Positions 24,246-34,795 of a stretch of 64,000 bases of DNA are shown piece after piece. The notes beneath the pieces are model-generated. The model made no database searches, was not told where the DNA came from, and saw only the letters and a program-made list of their open reading frames with translations. A program made the position numbers and the translations under genes. Position 1 is the stretch's first letter. Each line of letters begins with the position of its first letter. Source of the stretch: Typhlomys cinereus (lineage: Eukaryota > Chordata > Mammalia > Rodentia > Platacanthomyidae); NCBI GenBank assembly GCA_023101885.1, contig JALPQD010000142.1, forward strand, positions 1,154,125-1,218,124. Reading direction: 5' to 3'.

Positions 24246-24792
24246 CAAAAGGAGAGCTTACAGGAATCTATGCAAGGCTGATAGAGAACCTTTAAAATGC
24301 TGTAATTAATATTACGTTAGAAGTCAGACAACACTGAACCCATGAAAACAGAATTATAGGCTATGGAAAAGGAGCCACCGAGGCATTTAAAAAATAAAAT
24401 GTTAGGAAGTGATACAGTTAGCCTACATGGGTGCTTTTAAATTCATGACCAAAGGACTTAAGGGAACAAGGACTTTTACTTTGGCATGTGGCTGTCTGGT
24501 TACAGTTCTTTGTCAAACTTAGGCAGGAGAACTGATATCACTACCAAGGGCCGAAGGAACTGACCACTCCACATCCATACATCCATGGGACTGCTGAGAC
24601 TAGACAATCCCTACTTGACAGAAATGAAAGTTGTAATCTGTGTTAAGAACGTGGTGGTGTTAAATGTTCGAAGACATAGGGAAAGAGTCGAAAATAGTTT
24701 CTCACATACAAGAGTAGGCCTTGAACCTAATAGTAAACTTTATTTTTTAAAACTAAAATTTAATGCTATTCTTTGCTATTTTTTTCATGAAA
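24246..24792. other. Spacer between the duplicated segments
   Basis: No similarity to the duplicated unit and no recognised repeat. A 93-codon frame at 24,585 extends into copy 2 and has no recognisable domain. Confidence 0.45.
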
Positions 24793-24945
24793 CCCCCAAA
24801 TCAATAAGCCTCTGCCATCCACAGAACACTTCTGGTCATGTTTTTAATGGTTGTTTCTTTGCGTGAATGGTCTGTCAGAGGTCATCAGGAATTTGCTGGA
24901 TGTCTCCTAACTGTAAAATTGAGATGAAAATAAATCCACAGAGGA
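24793..24945 (+). repeat. Direct duplication, copy 2 (153 bp)
   Basis: Second copy of the 24,091-24,245 segment, 702 bp downstream in the same orientation. It is followed by a short imperfect repeat, ATGCTATTCCTT and ATTGCTATTCCTTC. Confidence 0.9.
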
Positions 24946-24991
24946 ATGCTATTCCTTTAGATTGCTATTCCTTCTAATGCTATTGCATTAG

Positions 24992-25312
24992 ATGGGTCTG
25001 GCGTGTCTCACAAAGGCCCAGGTGTTGAAGGCTTGATCACCAGTTGATGATACCATTGGAAAGTGGTGGAAGCTTTAAAGGCTGGGGCCTAGTTGAAAGA
25101 AGTTAGTTCAATGGGCATGTGATGTTGGTGAAGATATTGGGAATCTTTCCCACACATTCTCACTACTTCATACCATGAGGTGAGTTAACCTCTCCCTACA
25201 CACAACCATGCTTACTTACCATGAGTCACTGCTGTGTCACAAGTCTAAAGCACAGAGGCCAAATGAACATAATCTGAGATACTTTGTCACAGTGACAGAA
25301 AACTAATATAAT
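24992..25312 (+). mobile_element. Old LTR/hAT-like rodent interspersed repeat
   Basis: Contains AAGGCCCAGGTGTTGAAGGC, GGAAAGTGGTGGAAGC, GGGGCCTAGTTGAAAGAAGT and the end TTTGTCACAGTGACAGAAAACTAA. I recognise this order from a common rodent MaLR or MER-type repeat, but cannot name the subfamily. Confidence 0.5.
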
Positions 25313-25392
25313 CTTAAGGCAAAGTAAAATAAAACAAGTGCTTACAGATCAGAGATGACATAATTACTTCAATTACTTTAAGAAGAATAAAA

Positions 25393-25572
25393 GGCGTGGC
25401 AAGAGAGCTCAATGGGAAAGGCACTGGCTTGCAAACCTGGCTACCCAAGTTGAGTTGGATTCCTGGAAACTCAGATGGTGGAAGGAAACAATCAACTTCT
25501 GAGAGATGTTTTCTAACTGCTACCTGTGTGCTATGGGATGCATGCATGCTCTCTCCTTCTCTGTCAAACTGA
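25393..25572 (+). mobile_element. B3-like SINE
   Basis: Head GGCAAGAGAGCTCAATGGGA, then GGCACTGGCTTGCAAACC and a decayed B box. The body GAAACTCAGATGGTGGAAGG is followed by TGTGTGCTATGGGATGCATG. This order is that of rodent B3 elements. Confidence 0.65.
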
Positions 25573-25897
25573 AAAAAAAGAGATAATCTTCAAATAGTTT
25601 TACCACTCAAATTTAGTCCTAATTAACATTTTGAATATCATATTTTTATAAAAGTGGAAATATATTTGTACTTACATATATTGAAAATAAATATCTAATA
25701 TCATAGGAATTTTACTATGTGAATAAAACATCTTCCAGACATTTTGACCAATATTCAGTTATATTAACATTTTCCAACTTATGGAAATTTTGTTTTAAAA
25801 CATATTGGCTCATTTAATCATTGCCATAGACTTTGAGTTGCTTCTCATTAGAAGCTTTGTGTTCAAAAAAGGAATCCTGAGACGATCTCATATAGGG
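25573..25897. other. AT-rich sequence, nothing recognised
   Basis: Short AT-rich gap between two SINEs. Confidence 0.4.
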
Positions 25898-26128
25898 TTA
25901 GGGAGATGGCTTTGTTAGTAAAATTCTTGACTTGCAAGCAGCAGTAGCAGCAGCAGCTGGCTGTGTGGCACATATTCACAATTCCAGCACTGGAGAGCTG
26001 TAGACAAACGTATCTTTGGGGCTCTTTGCCTAGTCAACTGAGTCATATCATTGAGCTCCCGGGCCAGGGAGAGATCCTGTTTCAAAATTCACAATGACTG
26101 AGGAAGAAACCTGAGTTTGACCTCTGAC

Positions 26129-26181
<53 letters not shown>

Positions 26182-26220
26182 TGCATACGTGCATGGGTGC
26201 ACACTCACATGCACACACGC
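25898..26220 (+). mobile_element. B4-like (tRNA head plus B1-like) SINE with (AC)n tail
   Basis: Head GGGTTAGGGAGATGGCTTTG, a small CAG run, then B1-like AATTCCAGCACTGGAGAGCT, AGAGATCCTGTTTCAAAA and GAGTTTGACCTCTGACTTAC, ending in (AC)n. This is the order of the rodent B4/RSINE dimer. The AC run at 26,133-26,173 is near-perfect. Confidence 0.75.
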
Positions 26221-26239
26221 ACACACTGTGATTGGCTTA

Positions 26240-26575
26240 TTTCTATTCCCTCAAAATGTGACCATATTTTTAGATAAGATAATTACATGGGTGTTAAATT
26301 AAAATGAACCCTAATCCAATGGGACTGGAGTTCATAAAACAAGGAGTATAGAATACTGAGAGCTAGAGAGGGAAAACCATCTGACAACAAGAGGTGGGTG
26401 ACCTCCTGCAAGGCAAGGAAAGACTACCATTGAAGACAAGGGGTGGTAGTCATATATAAGGCAAGAAAGACATCCCAAGAAGTCAATTCCAGGGGCATCT
26501 TACATATATAGTTTCCAGAACCACCAAGTTTAGGGTGCTTTGTCAGGGTGGCTTCTAAAACTATAGCATCACTAG
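26240..26575 (+). mobile_element. MLT1-like ancient LTR
   Basis: Contains TCAAAATGTGACCATATTTT, TAAGATAATTACATGGGTG, AACCCTAATCCAATGGGACT and ATAGTTTCCAGAACCACC, in the order expected for MLT1. Heavily diverged. Confidence 0.65.
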
Positions 26576-26749
26576 CTTGTTATACATTAGCATCAAGGCA
26601 AAAATTGGGTGCAAAATACAGTTCTATTGAATTCAGATAGCAGATTCTTTATCTGATACTAGACTACACATACACACACACACACACACATAGTATTTTG
26701 TGGAAAATGAACCTTTCTTATCATAGACAAGAGTATTTTTTATATTCTT

Positions 26750-27027
26750 TTTTTTTTATTCAATTGTGAATGTGTGTGCGTGTGTATGTATGTATGTGTG
26801 TGTGTGTCTGTGTGTGTAGAACCACGGACGAATTCGGAACCACCATGGACGCCTCCACCTCTTCCTTGTTACTCTGCCCCGGGATTCACAGGCTCCGCCC
26901 TACCAGGACCGGAAATGCAGGCCGCCCCCGCTTCTGCCCGGCGTCTATACGTGGGGTCTAGGATCCGAACTCAGGACCTTCCGCCTGCAAGGCAGAGGCT
27001 TAACCCCTGAGCTACCTCTCCAGCCCC
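26750..27027 (-). mobile_element. Young B2-superfamily-like SINE with 16-bp TSD
   Basis: On the minus strand it runs from GGGGCTGGAGAGGTAGCTCA through a B box (GAGTTCGGATCC) and CCACGTATAGACGCC to a CA-rich tail and poly(A). It has the subtype block GAGTAACAAGGAAGAGGTGG. The direct repeat TATTTTTTATATTCTT is present at 26,734-26,749 and 27,028-27,043. Confidence 0.92.
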
Positions 27028-27192
27028 TATTTTTTATATTCTTACCATTACCACCTTTGCTTTTTTTTCTTCCTACATGCTTTCTAAACTCTTCTATTTC
27101 TTTTTTTATCTTCTATCCTTTCCATGGAAATACTTGGACAGTTTTTCTCACCATAAATATCTGTTTGGGAATATCCCCATCTATGCCTTTTT

Positions 27193-27724
27193 TTTTTATT
27201 TCTTCCACTCATACAAAGTTGATAAGTACCCCATTCCCCTCCCTCCCTCCACCCTTCCCTGGACCCTCTTGCTCCCTCCCCCCCTTTCCCCTTCCTTTCC
27301 CCCCTCCCTCCCTTTCTCCCAGTGCCCCCCCCCATTCTGGAGCATTCTTTAGTGTGCATGTCAAAATTCCCTCTGGGTCCTCCTCTCTGATGAGGTGTAA
27401 AGGACTCAGTGGCATTGCCTAGAGCTCTTTTTTGTATTCTCTTTAGTATAGGAACACTATTGTGGCTGCTAATCTCTTGCCTCCAAGGATCATAGTGCCT
27501 ATGATCCATGCTAGACTGTGGGGGGTCAATGATATGTTGGTCATTGCGCAGGTCATGCAAAGTCTTATTATGATTACGTCGGCTCTAACTTGTGTGGAGT
27601 ATCTTGCATATCGTTGCTCCTCCCCATCTTTAGGCTCCTACAATCTTACTGCCCCCTCTTCCGCAAATTTCCCTGAGCTTTAAGATGGGGAGAGATTAGG
27701 CTGGCCTGGTTCCAGGTAGCACAA
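27193..27724 (-). mobile_element. 5'-truncated L1 3'UTR with 12-bp TSD
   Basis: Reverse complement of the L1 3'UTR, closely matching 46,860-47,370. Its own poly(A) shows as T's at the left, then TTCCACTCATACAAAGTTGA. The C-rich strand of the G-rich tract lies at 27,230-27,340. Flanking repeat CTATGCCTTTTT at 27,181-27,192 and 27,725-27,736. Only about 530 bp was copied. Frames inside it are not genes. Confidence 0.9.
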
Positions 27725-27736
27725 CTATGCCTTTTT

Positions 27737-29324
27737 ATAAACCATTTTTCCTGCTGTTTCCTCAAGGCACATCAAGTCAAGATAAGTAAAACATGCACAA
27801 CATTCTGGAGCAACACTGGCCTTCATCAAGCAGATGCTAAATAATCACAGGCATACTTAGTACATGCTCACTTTCATGGTTCCTTTGAAAAGTGAATTTC
27901 ACGGAGGAGAAGAAACAGAAGGAACAATAAAAATAGAAAGCTCCACATGTTAAATAGCCAGCCAGTAAATAGAAATTGGACAAGCGAAGCCACTCCCTGA
28001 AGTCACTCTGGGAGTTACTCTGACTCAGAATCACCAAGCCAGATGAGGTCTGAAATCTTCCAGTGCACATATAATTTTCATGGACTTTCTAGGGCGTCAT
28101 GTGCAGTTGACAGATGTGCTGCTATCCAGAAATCAGCTGTCTTGTGCATCTATTTTTCAAGGCTCACATTCTGATAATGACAATAAAAGTTGCCAGACAT
28201 ACACACTTCAAACGTTTTATTTGTTTATGCACAGAATCCTTCTAAAAATGTCTTTTAAAGTACGATAGTATCTCATATTTCTCCAGCAGTTCAGCCTGAA
28301 GGCAGATATAAGTCGTCCCCCAGCCCTATTTGAATTCTAGTATTCTCTATGCTCATCGCTAGTCTTGCAGGGCACAGGAGGGTGTTAGTCATTAACCAGA
28401 GACCTTTTTATAATTTATATGCATACTTAGAGTTATCTTGGGATCTGGTCACCTGGTTTTCTCCTAGTTTGCCTTAAGTGTTTAGATGTGTTAGGGTACA
28501 AGTGAAGGCTCTATTTCTATAACATTCAGTAAAAGTATTTTTGCAGATGTAATTTTTTCCTCATCTTTTTAGTCACATGGTATCTAGCAAAGGTAAATCT
28601 GTGAAGATCCACTGATGTGCTTCCTAGAACTGTAATTATAGGACTTTAAACCCTTCTATCTGGGATTTGGGTTCAAAAGCACCACTAAATTTGGAGAATG
28701 ACAATATTCCTTCTTTTAACTAGCAGATGAAATGCAATCCTAGTTGAGCTTTTCTTAGAACCCATCTGGATGCCTGAGAAAAGTAATGTTAAGAATTCAA
28801 AATGTGCACATAAAATAATGAGCATATTTCTATGTTTTAACTCAGCAAAAACTTTTTTACTCCATAGATGTGGAAGCAAGCTTTGACCTAGAAAAGGTTT
28901 CCTTTTTATTTTTCAGATAAAGGTTTATCTTTTAAAAAAAATCACAATTGCATGAAGACACAGAGACCTGTGCTAAAATCTGAACAACTTCATGACTGAA
29001 TGGACTCATCTTCCTCAAAGACATGAATCACAAAAGAGCATCAATGTAAATTAATTTAACCTTTACCGGTTTACTCACCAGACACTTTTTTCTTATGGTT
29101 GAGTTTGTTTTGTCAATTGATTAGATTGTTCCAGTTTTATTTTACTTCCCTGCCTCCTGTTTTACTTATAAAAATTCTTGTAGTTAATTGGGGCCACCAG
29201 GACAACCCAGAATAATTATCTTGTCTCTCTACAACTGATTAGCCCATCTGTAATCTTAATTCCCTGCTGTTATATGGCACATGACAACAGATTCAGGAAT
29301 TCCAGTCAGATTATTTTATATAAT
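27737..29324. other. AT-rich sequence, no recognised gene or repeat
   Basis: About 1.6 kb with short frames and no recognised family. Confidence 0.4.
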
Positions 29325-29520
29325 ATTTTATTTAGTTATTGGATGTGTGTGTGTGTTTATATGTCTGTGTATGTGTGAAAAAGAGAGAGAGAGAGGGAGA
29401 AAGAGAGAGGGAGAGAGAGAAAATCAGATCTGTCATTCTACTTTATGAGCTATAAGGATTGAACTTAGGTGGACAGGTTTGCACATAGACATCATCACCT
29501 ACTGAGATATCTTGCCAATT
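29325..29520 (-). mobile_element. B3/B2-like SINE with GT and GA tail repeats
   Basis: Plus strand shows an AT-rich and GT-rich tail, a GA-rich run at 29,383-29,420, then GGATTGAACTTAGGTGGACA and a degraded head CACCTACTGAGATATCTTGC. Old. Confidence 0.6.
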
Positions 29521-29751
29521 CAGATGTACCTTGACTCTGAAATGTCTGCAATAGCCTCATGTTCAGAATGATTGGTCTTCAGCTGGTGGCATTACATTGA
29601 AGATTTGGGAAAGTGCAGAGTGGAAAGAAGTAGATCATCACCAAAGTGTGTCTTTAAAGTGTTGCAGGAACAGTCTTTTCTCTGTTTGTCAAATATCCCT
29701 TCTGGGTAACCAAATATTACAGGTTCCCATGTTGCCAGAACAACCGTTTCA

Positions 29752-30330
29752 TGTTGCAGGGTTCTTGTGTTCGGAGTCAAAGATTGAAACCAGACCAATG
29801 TAGAGGAGTAAGGTAGAGTTTATTAGAGAAGAGAAAGAATGGAACTCATGGTCTCCAGATGTGGAGTGCCATGAGGGGCAAGTGCCCTAGAGAACTATGG
29901 AATCCATGAGAAGCAAGGAGCTGAAAGTGAACTCATGGTACTCAGAGTGCCATGAGGAGCAGGTGCCAAAGATGGCTGCCAGGGTCAGGCATATTTATAC
30001 ACCTAGGCAAGCTCGGGAAACTGTTTTTTTCTCGTTGGTTAGCTCCCATTGAGGCCCAACCCAGTTGGTCTTGGGCCCAGGTGGGGCTGGGAATCAAGTC
30101 ATTTGTTGGATCTCCAAAGCTCATCTCCACAATCTTTTCATAGAGAAGTTGGCCATCTTATCTCTGGGAGGATTGGAGTTAGTTCCTCAGTAAGGGTGTT
30201 CCTTCAAGGTGCCCAGCAGTGGGGGATGGCCTTCAGGAATTTCAAAGACCTTCAAACACCTTAGAGACCATCTAAGCAAAGCTGCTCTGGACCCTTCTCC
30301 TTGCCCTATATGCTTCCTCTTCACCAGGAA
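29752..30330 (-). mobile_element. Candidate endogenous retroviral LTR
   Basis: On the minus strand there is an AATAAACTCTACC polyadenylation context (complement at 29,812-29,824), followed about 60 bp later by an end resembling ...CCCTGCAACA. Composition and signal placement resemble an ERV LTR, but the 5' boundary and TSD are not identifiable and no internal region follows. An unrelated old repeat is possible. Confidence 0.35.
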
Positions 30331-30336
30331 GGAGTC

Positions 30337-30540
30337 CTCTGTGACAGCCTCTGGCCGCCATGATGTCATTTCCAGCCATCATAATGTTCTGCCTCACTGC
30401 ATATCCAGAAACAACGGGGCCTACCAGGATGGATGGAACTCCCCGACACCATGAATCAAGAGGAATCATTCTTCTCTTAAGTTGTCTCTGTCATATGACC
30501 TTTGCATTCCGTCACAGAGATGAGGAAGCTAAACAACATA
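30337..30540 (+). mobile_element. 3' fragment of a MaLR/URR-like rodent repeat
   Basis: Contains CACCATGAATCAAGAGGAATC, noted here by its core CATGAATCAAGAGG, then CTTCTCTTAAGTTGTCTCTG, TCCGTCACAGAGATGAGGAA and AGCTAAACAAC. This matches the 3'-end motif order of the repeats at 6,656-7,012 and 24,992-25,312. Confidence 0.4.
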
Positions 30541-31513
30541 AAAAATTAGAGCAGGATATTATTTTAGCCTATTCTGAGATCTGTTGTTATCAGAGTAACC
30601 CCAGAATGATCATTTAAAAACACATGACAGGTAATATCACAGATGTGCTCCATAACTGTGGTGAGCAGAGGGAAATGTGGAGCCAGACACCATAAAAGAA
30701 TGCAAGTGCCTGGAATATGAACAAAATTATTGTGACTATGGAGAGTGCAGAGAAAGCATAGCACAGGGATAGAGAAGTTGAAGTGAAGCAACTCTGTGTG
30801 TGCTGTGAAGCTTGCAGTGATAAACACATTGATGTGTGAAGTGCATTTGCATTGACTGTGACCTTGACAACCTGAGCTTGTGACCCCAAGCCCCTTATCA
30901 ATGCGAACATATGTGTGCTCTGAGTTCTCTGAGTGACGTATTCTCAACAAAGTGGCATACGCCTCAGCCAAAGGGGATAAAAACCAGTGGCCTGAGAAAG
31001 CTCATTGGATCCGACTTTCCACCTGGGACATGCTGGACTGTGAGTGTATTTGCCGCAGTGTCCAGTGTTCCAGATGTTGGACTCCCTGTGACTGAGGTCC
31101 AGAGGAATAGAGTGACAGCTGTTCCAGGACTCTCTGGTTCTCACGTGCTCTGTGGATTGTCACCCTAGAGTACCCAATAGTGCTGCCTTGAAGCTCCAAT
31201 CAGCTCTGTCTACTCATTTCTGGAGGTATGTGCATATACATACATGCATGCTTGGGACAATAACCTTCCAGTACCTTCTTTTCGTTGCTAGAACAAATGA
31301 CAAAGTACCTGTAAAAATACTTCCTTTACTTTAGCGATCTCACTTCCTTGACATCTACTTTGATCTGCCTCAGCTGGTCCAAACATACCAAGAAAAATCC
31401 TGCCTTCTAGCTTCTTCCTCAGATATATACATGACCTACTCTTCCTTTAGCTGCAGGAATTTGATCTGCCATATCAAGTATAAAGAGCAAGTATAAAAGA
31501 GCAGCTCACACTT
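30541..31513. other. No recognised gene or repeat
   Basis: Includes a 135-codon minus-strand frame at 30,564-30,971 with no recognisable domain. Otherwise ordinary single-copy-looking DNA. Confidence 0.4.
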
Positions 31514-31639
31514 TCTTCTGATAATTCTTTTTTTAACAAACAAAATTTTTTTTAATTTATATTTATTTAGTTTTCCCCAATCATACAAGCTCAATAACAT
31601 AAATCTTAATTTAGTAATTTTTATTTAATGCGGCCTAAC

Positions 31640-31991
31640 TGTAACAGTTACTCTTAACTATTGTTGTGACAGAACACTCAAAGTCAATCAACTTAAGGGA
31701 GAAAGGGAGATTTATTCAGCTTATGGTTCCAGAGGGAAGGTATAGTCTCTCAAAGTGGAGATGACATGGCTGGCTGGCCAAAGCTGGAGGACGCTGTCAC
31801 TGCAGACATCTTGGAAGCTGAGAATGGCAGACTACTTGCTGCAAAGGCAGACTTCTGGAGGTAGGGTGGGACTAATCCACCTCAAGGCCCACCCCTTGTG
31901 ACTGCCTTCCTCCAGCAAGGCTCCACCTCCCAAGGTGACATGACTTTGCCAAACACATGAGACTGTGGGGGACACATTTCAAACCGTGACA
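31640..31991 (-). repeat. 3' LTR, complete (352 bp, TG...CA)
   Basis: On the minus strand it begins TGTCACGGTTTGAAATGTG and ends AGAGTAACTGTTACA. The AATAAA signal is the complement of 31,711-31,716. The adjacent purine tract outside it (complement of CTCCACCCCTGGCCCCCAAG) is a plausible polypurine tract. Confidence 0.88.
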
Positions 31992-33410
31992 CTCCACCCC
32001 TGGCCCCCAAGGGCTCATTGGCATCTCATTATGTAAACCATACTCAGTCCAACTTTAAAAGTCCTCATAGACTACATCAGTAGTCTGAACACAGTCCAAA
32101 AGCCCAAAGTCTAAAGCCTCCTGTAAAATCAAAACACAAGTTACATACTTCCAACATACAATGGCACAGAATAAACATTCCCATTCTAAAAGGAAGGAAT
32201 TGGGGCATATCCAGGAAAGATCAGTCCATCACAAGACCAAAAACGAGGAGGACAAACTCCAAATCTTGTAGCTCCAAGTCCAACAGGTGAGCCTCTCTTT
32301 GAAATCGTCTCAGTTCTGAAGAGCTTTGGTTCCATCCCTCCAGTGCAGCTGCCCATAAAACACATCACTCTCTTGGGCTGACTCCTCCCAGGGTATACAG
32401 CTCTCCTTGGCAGGTGTCCCACATTGTCTCTGGCATTTCTAACATCTTTACTTCTCAATGGCAAATCAGGTTTGACCTCCACAGCACAAACTGCCCTTCT
32501 TGGGCCTCTAAACTGCAGACTTTCTGCCACATGCTGCCTGGCTTCCATCATTTTTCAAAATCTTGGAGGAGGAGTCCACGATCTTCTCTCTCTTCCATCC
32601 TTGATGCCTCTAAAAGCAGAACTATGTGGACGACTTTGCCAAGACTGGCTCCCTTGAATCACAGCTGATTCTGTTTCTCTATGCTGAACATCTTTCACTC
32701 CTGGGCAGTTTTGCTTTGTAAGAGAAACCAACTCTTGCTTTGGAACTCCACCCTTTAGCTCTTGTCTTCTGAAAGAATTTGCATTCTTATGGGTCTCTGA
32801 GGATCTTGCCCTCAAGCTAGGGCTTCTCCTATTATCCAAATTGAGAGCAGGCTTTGATTTACAAATGGAGCTAATCTCTTTCATAGCCATTTTGTTTCCT
32901 GCTTCTTTGCTTTTTTTCATAATTTTGAAAACAACTAAAAAGTAGCCATATCATATTGTCAAGGCTACACTGCTTTGAAATTTCCTCCGCCAAGCACTCC
33001 AGCTTAACTTCAGGCAAGCTTTCAGGATGAGGGCAAAACTTCACTAAACTCTTGGCCAACACATGGCTCCATGCATCACTTGTCTAGTTGCAAACACAGT
33101 CTCTGTTCCCCTCTGGACCATCACAAGCTGGGCTTCCACTGCCTGCATCTCTCACAGCATAGCTCTCCTCTGAGCTCTCAGGAGAAAGGCCCATTTGGCC
33201 CCCTCGCCAAGATGCAAAGACTTTCCCAGCACAAAATCCCAAAGTTTTCCATATTTCTCCCAACAAACAGTTCCAAAGGCCCACTAGCCATGTCACAACA
33301 TTGGCCATACTGCTGGGTACCAACTTCTCTTAGCTTCACAAACAACTTCACGTTGTGATACCAGCTGTTCTTAATCTCACAGCAATATCCCACTACCTGG
33401 TACCAATTTC
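31992..33410 (-). other. MaLR-like internal region, non-coding
   Basis: About 1.42 kb between the LTRs. It is far too short for gag-pol-env and shows no retroviral protease, reverse transcriptase or integrase motif in any frame. Two 121-codon minus-strand frames (32,551-32,186 and 32,920-32,555) have no recognised domain. A short non-coding interior of this size is usual for non-autonomous MaLR elements. Confidence 0.75.
33388..33407 (-). other. Primer binding site, tRNA-Leu-like
   Basis: Minus-strand sequence TTGGTACCAGGTAGTGGGAT lies three nucleotides inside the 5' LTR end. It resembles the TGGTNNCAGNAGTGGGAT pattern I associate with ERVL/MaLR elements primed by tRNA-Leu. Confidence 0.65.
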
Positions 33411-33577
33411 TGTAACAGTTACTCTTAACTATTGCTATGAGACTCAAAGTCAATCAATTTAAGGGAGAAAGGGAGGTTTATTCAGCTTACGGTTCCAGAG
33501 GGAAGGGACAGTCTCTCAAAGCGGAGGCGGCATGGCTGGCTGACCAAAGGCTGTCACCGCAGACATCTTGGAAGCCC
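33411..33577 (-). repeat. 5' LTR, truncated to its downstream part
   Basis: Matches the last 170 or so bases of the 3' LTR with several substitutions and two small deletions. It starts on the minus strand at GCTTCCAAGATGTCTGCGG. Two extra G's precede this point relative to the 3' LTR. The upstream half of the LTR is missing, as expected if the template was an RNA starting at an internal transcription start. Confidence 0.85.
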
Positions 33578-33810
33578 TCTTCTGATAATTCTTACCACTA
33601 CTAATATATTCTCTTTTCTGTCTTCATATGACCTAGTATACATTTCCTCTATTTTTTTCTAATATTTTATCTGTTAATGTGTAGGAGAGTGGGAGTTGTT
33701 TTTTCATTGTTTTAGAAAAGCACATAGTGAATGCTTTAGTGAATGAAATGGTGATGAAATGATGAAATGAAATAATGGATAGAGTGGATTGATAGATACA
33801 TGAATGAAAG

Positions 33811-33811
33811 G

Positions 33812-33856
<45 letters not shown>
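33811..33856. repeat. (GT)n microsatellite
   Basis: Over 20 GT units, followed at 33,893-33,960 by a degenerate GGAT/GAAT tetranucleotide repeat. Confidence 0.92.
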
Positions 33857-33862
<6 letters not shown>

Positions 33863-33889
33863 TCTATGTGTATATGGAAAGTCAGATGG

Positions 33890-33965
33890 GCGAGTAGATG
33901 GATGGATGGGTAAATGGATGTGAATGAACAGTGGATGGGTTTGGATGGATGAATGGATGTGACTG
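33890..33965. repeat. (GATG)n degenerate tetranucleotide repeat
   Basis: Tandem GATG/GGAT units with substitutions such as GGATGGATGGGTAAATGGAT. Confidence 0.85.
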
Positions 33966-34565
33966 GAAGGACAAGTAAATGGTGGTTGGCTGGCTGGCTT
34001 GAATGTTACACAGGGTAGAATTTATGAAGTGAAAGGAAATAAAAGGCAAATAAAATGGAAACAAATTTTTTTAATATGAGGGATTCCTCATTTCCTAAGT
34101 ATGCAATGAAGGCATACTTAGCCTATATAGAGTTTATAAGACAACATGCTTAGTTTTCACTGAGCTGTATAGCTTTGCTTAAAATATCTCAAGAAAGGAA
34201 TACATTTTCCAGCTGCCCATGCATTCCATTGTAGAATTTATATGCAATTGATTTCTGGACTCTCTTGTACCAGTGTCCCATGAATCTGAGATCCACAGGC
34301 ACAAAGAGGAGCATAATGATGAACATGTTTATAAATTAATTTGGTAACCAGACAAAAATGTTCCCTTATTAACTTTCAAATTATCTACTTGTCAAGATTA
34401 TCAAAAACAGCTGACTTGATAGCATTAAGACACACTTTTACTAAACAGAAATTCTGTGCTATGTAAATATCAAAGACTGCATGTATAAAATAAAACAAGA
34501 TACAAAACTCAACATGTTCAGAGTAAAACTTCCAAGTGGAAGCCTAATAGTAACTTGTTAAAAAT

Positions 34566-34795
34566 AGCCTGGGGTTGGCGAAGTGCTGATCTTCCAAGCA
34601 CGAGAATCTAAGCTTAGGAAAGCCAAGTGTGGTGAAGTGCACTTGTCATCAACACTGAGAAGATGAAGATAAGACCCACTGAGTCCGTTTTAAAATACAA
34701 AGTGGACAGCACCTGAGGCCATCCTCCAACCTCCACATGTCTTCATGCACCAAGACATCTAAACATATATTCATGCACATGTGCACCTACTGTAG
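34566..34795 (+). mobile_element. B4-like SINE, diverged
   Basis: Head GGGGTTGGCGAAGTGCTGAT followed by a B1-like part with GCCAAGTGTGGTGAAGTGCA, then ATCCTCCAACCTCCACATGT and ATATTCATGCACATGTGCAC near the tail. The order fits B4. No TSD seen. Confidence 0.55.

Larger units (their letters stand above)
31530..33577 (-). mobile_element. MaLR-type LTR retroelement copied by L1 machinery (16-bp TSD, A-tail)
   Basis: Minus-strand order: partial 5' LTR (33,577-33,411), primer binding site TTGGTACCAGGTAGTGGGAT resembling tRNA-Leu use in ERVL/MaLR elements, a non-coding interior of about 1.4 kb, a purine tract next to a complete 3' LTR (31,991-31,640), then about 100 bp ending in A-rich sequence. 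The direct repeat TCTTCTGATAATTCTT lies at 31,514-31,529 and 33,578-33,593. Retroviral-type integration of this family gives a 5-bp TSD (see 41,449), so a 16-bp TSD, A-tail and truncated 5' LTR point to L1-mediated retroposition of a transcript. The sequence between 3' LTR and A-tail resembles the L1 3' terminus (GAGCTTGTATGATTGGGG), suggesting a chimeric MaLR-L1 transcript. Confidence 0.85.

Noticed and set aside
32186..32920. Two adjacent 121-codon minus-strand frames as a possible retroviral gene
   Set aside because: No gag, protease, reverse transcriptase or integrase motif is visible, and the region sits in the short interior of a MaLR-type element, a class known for non-coding interiors.
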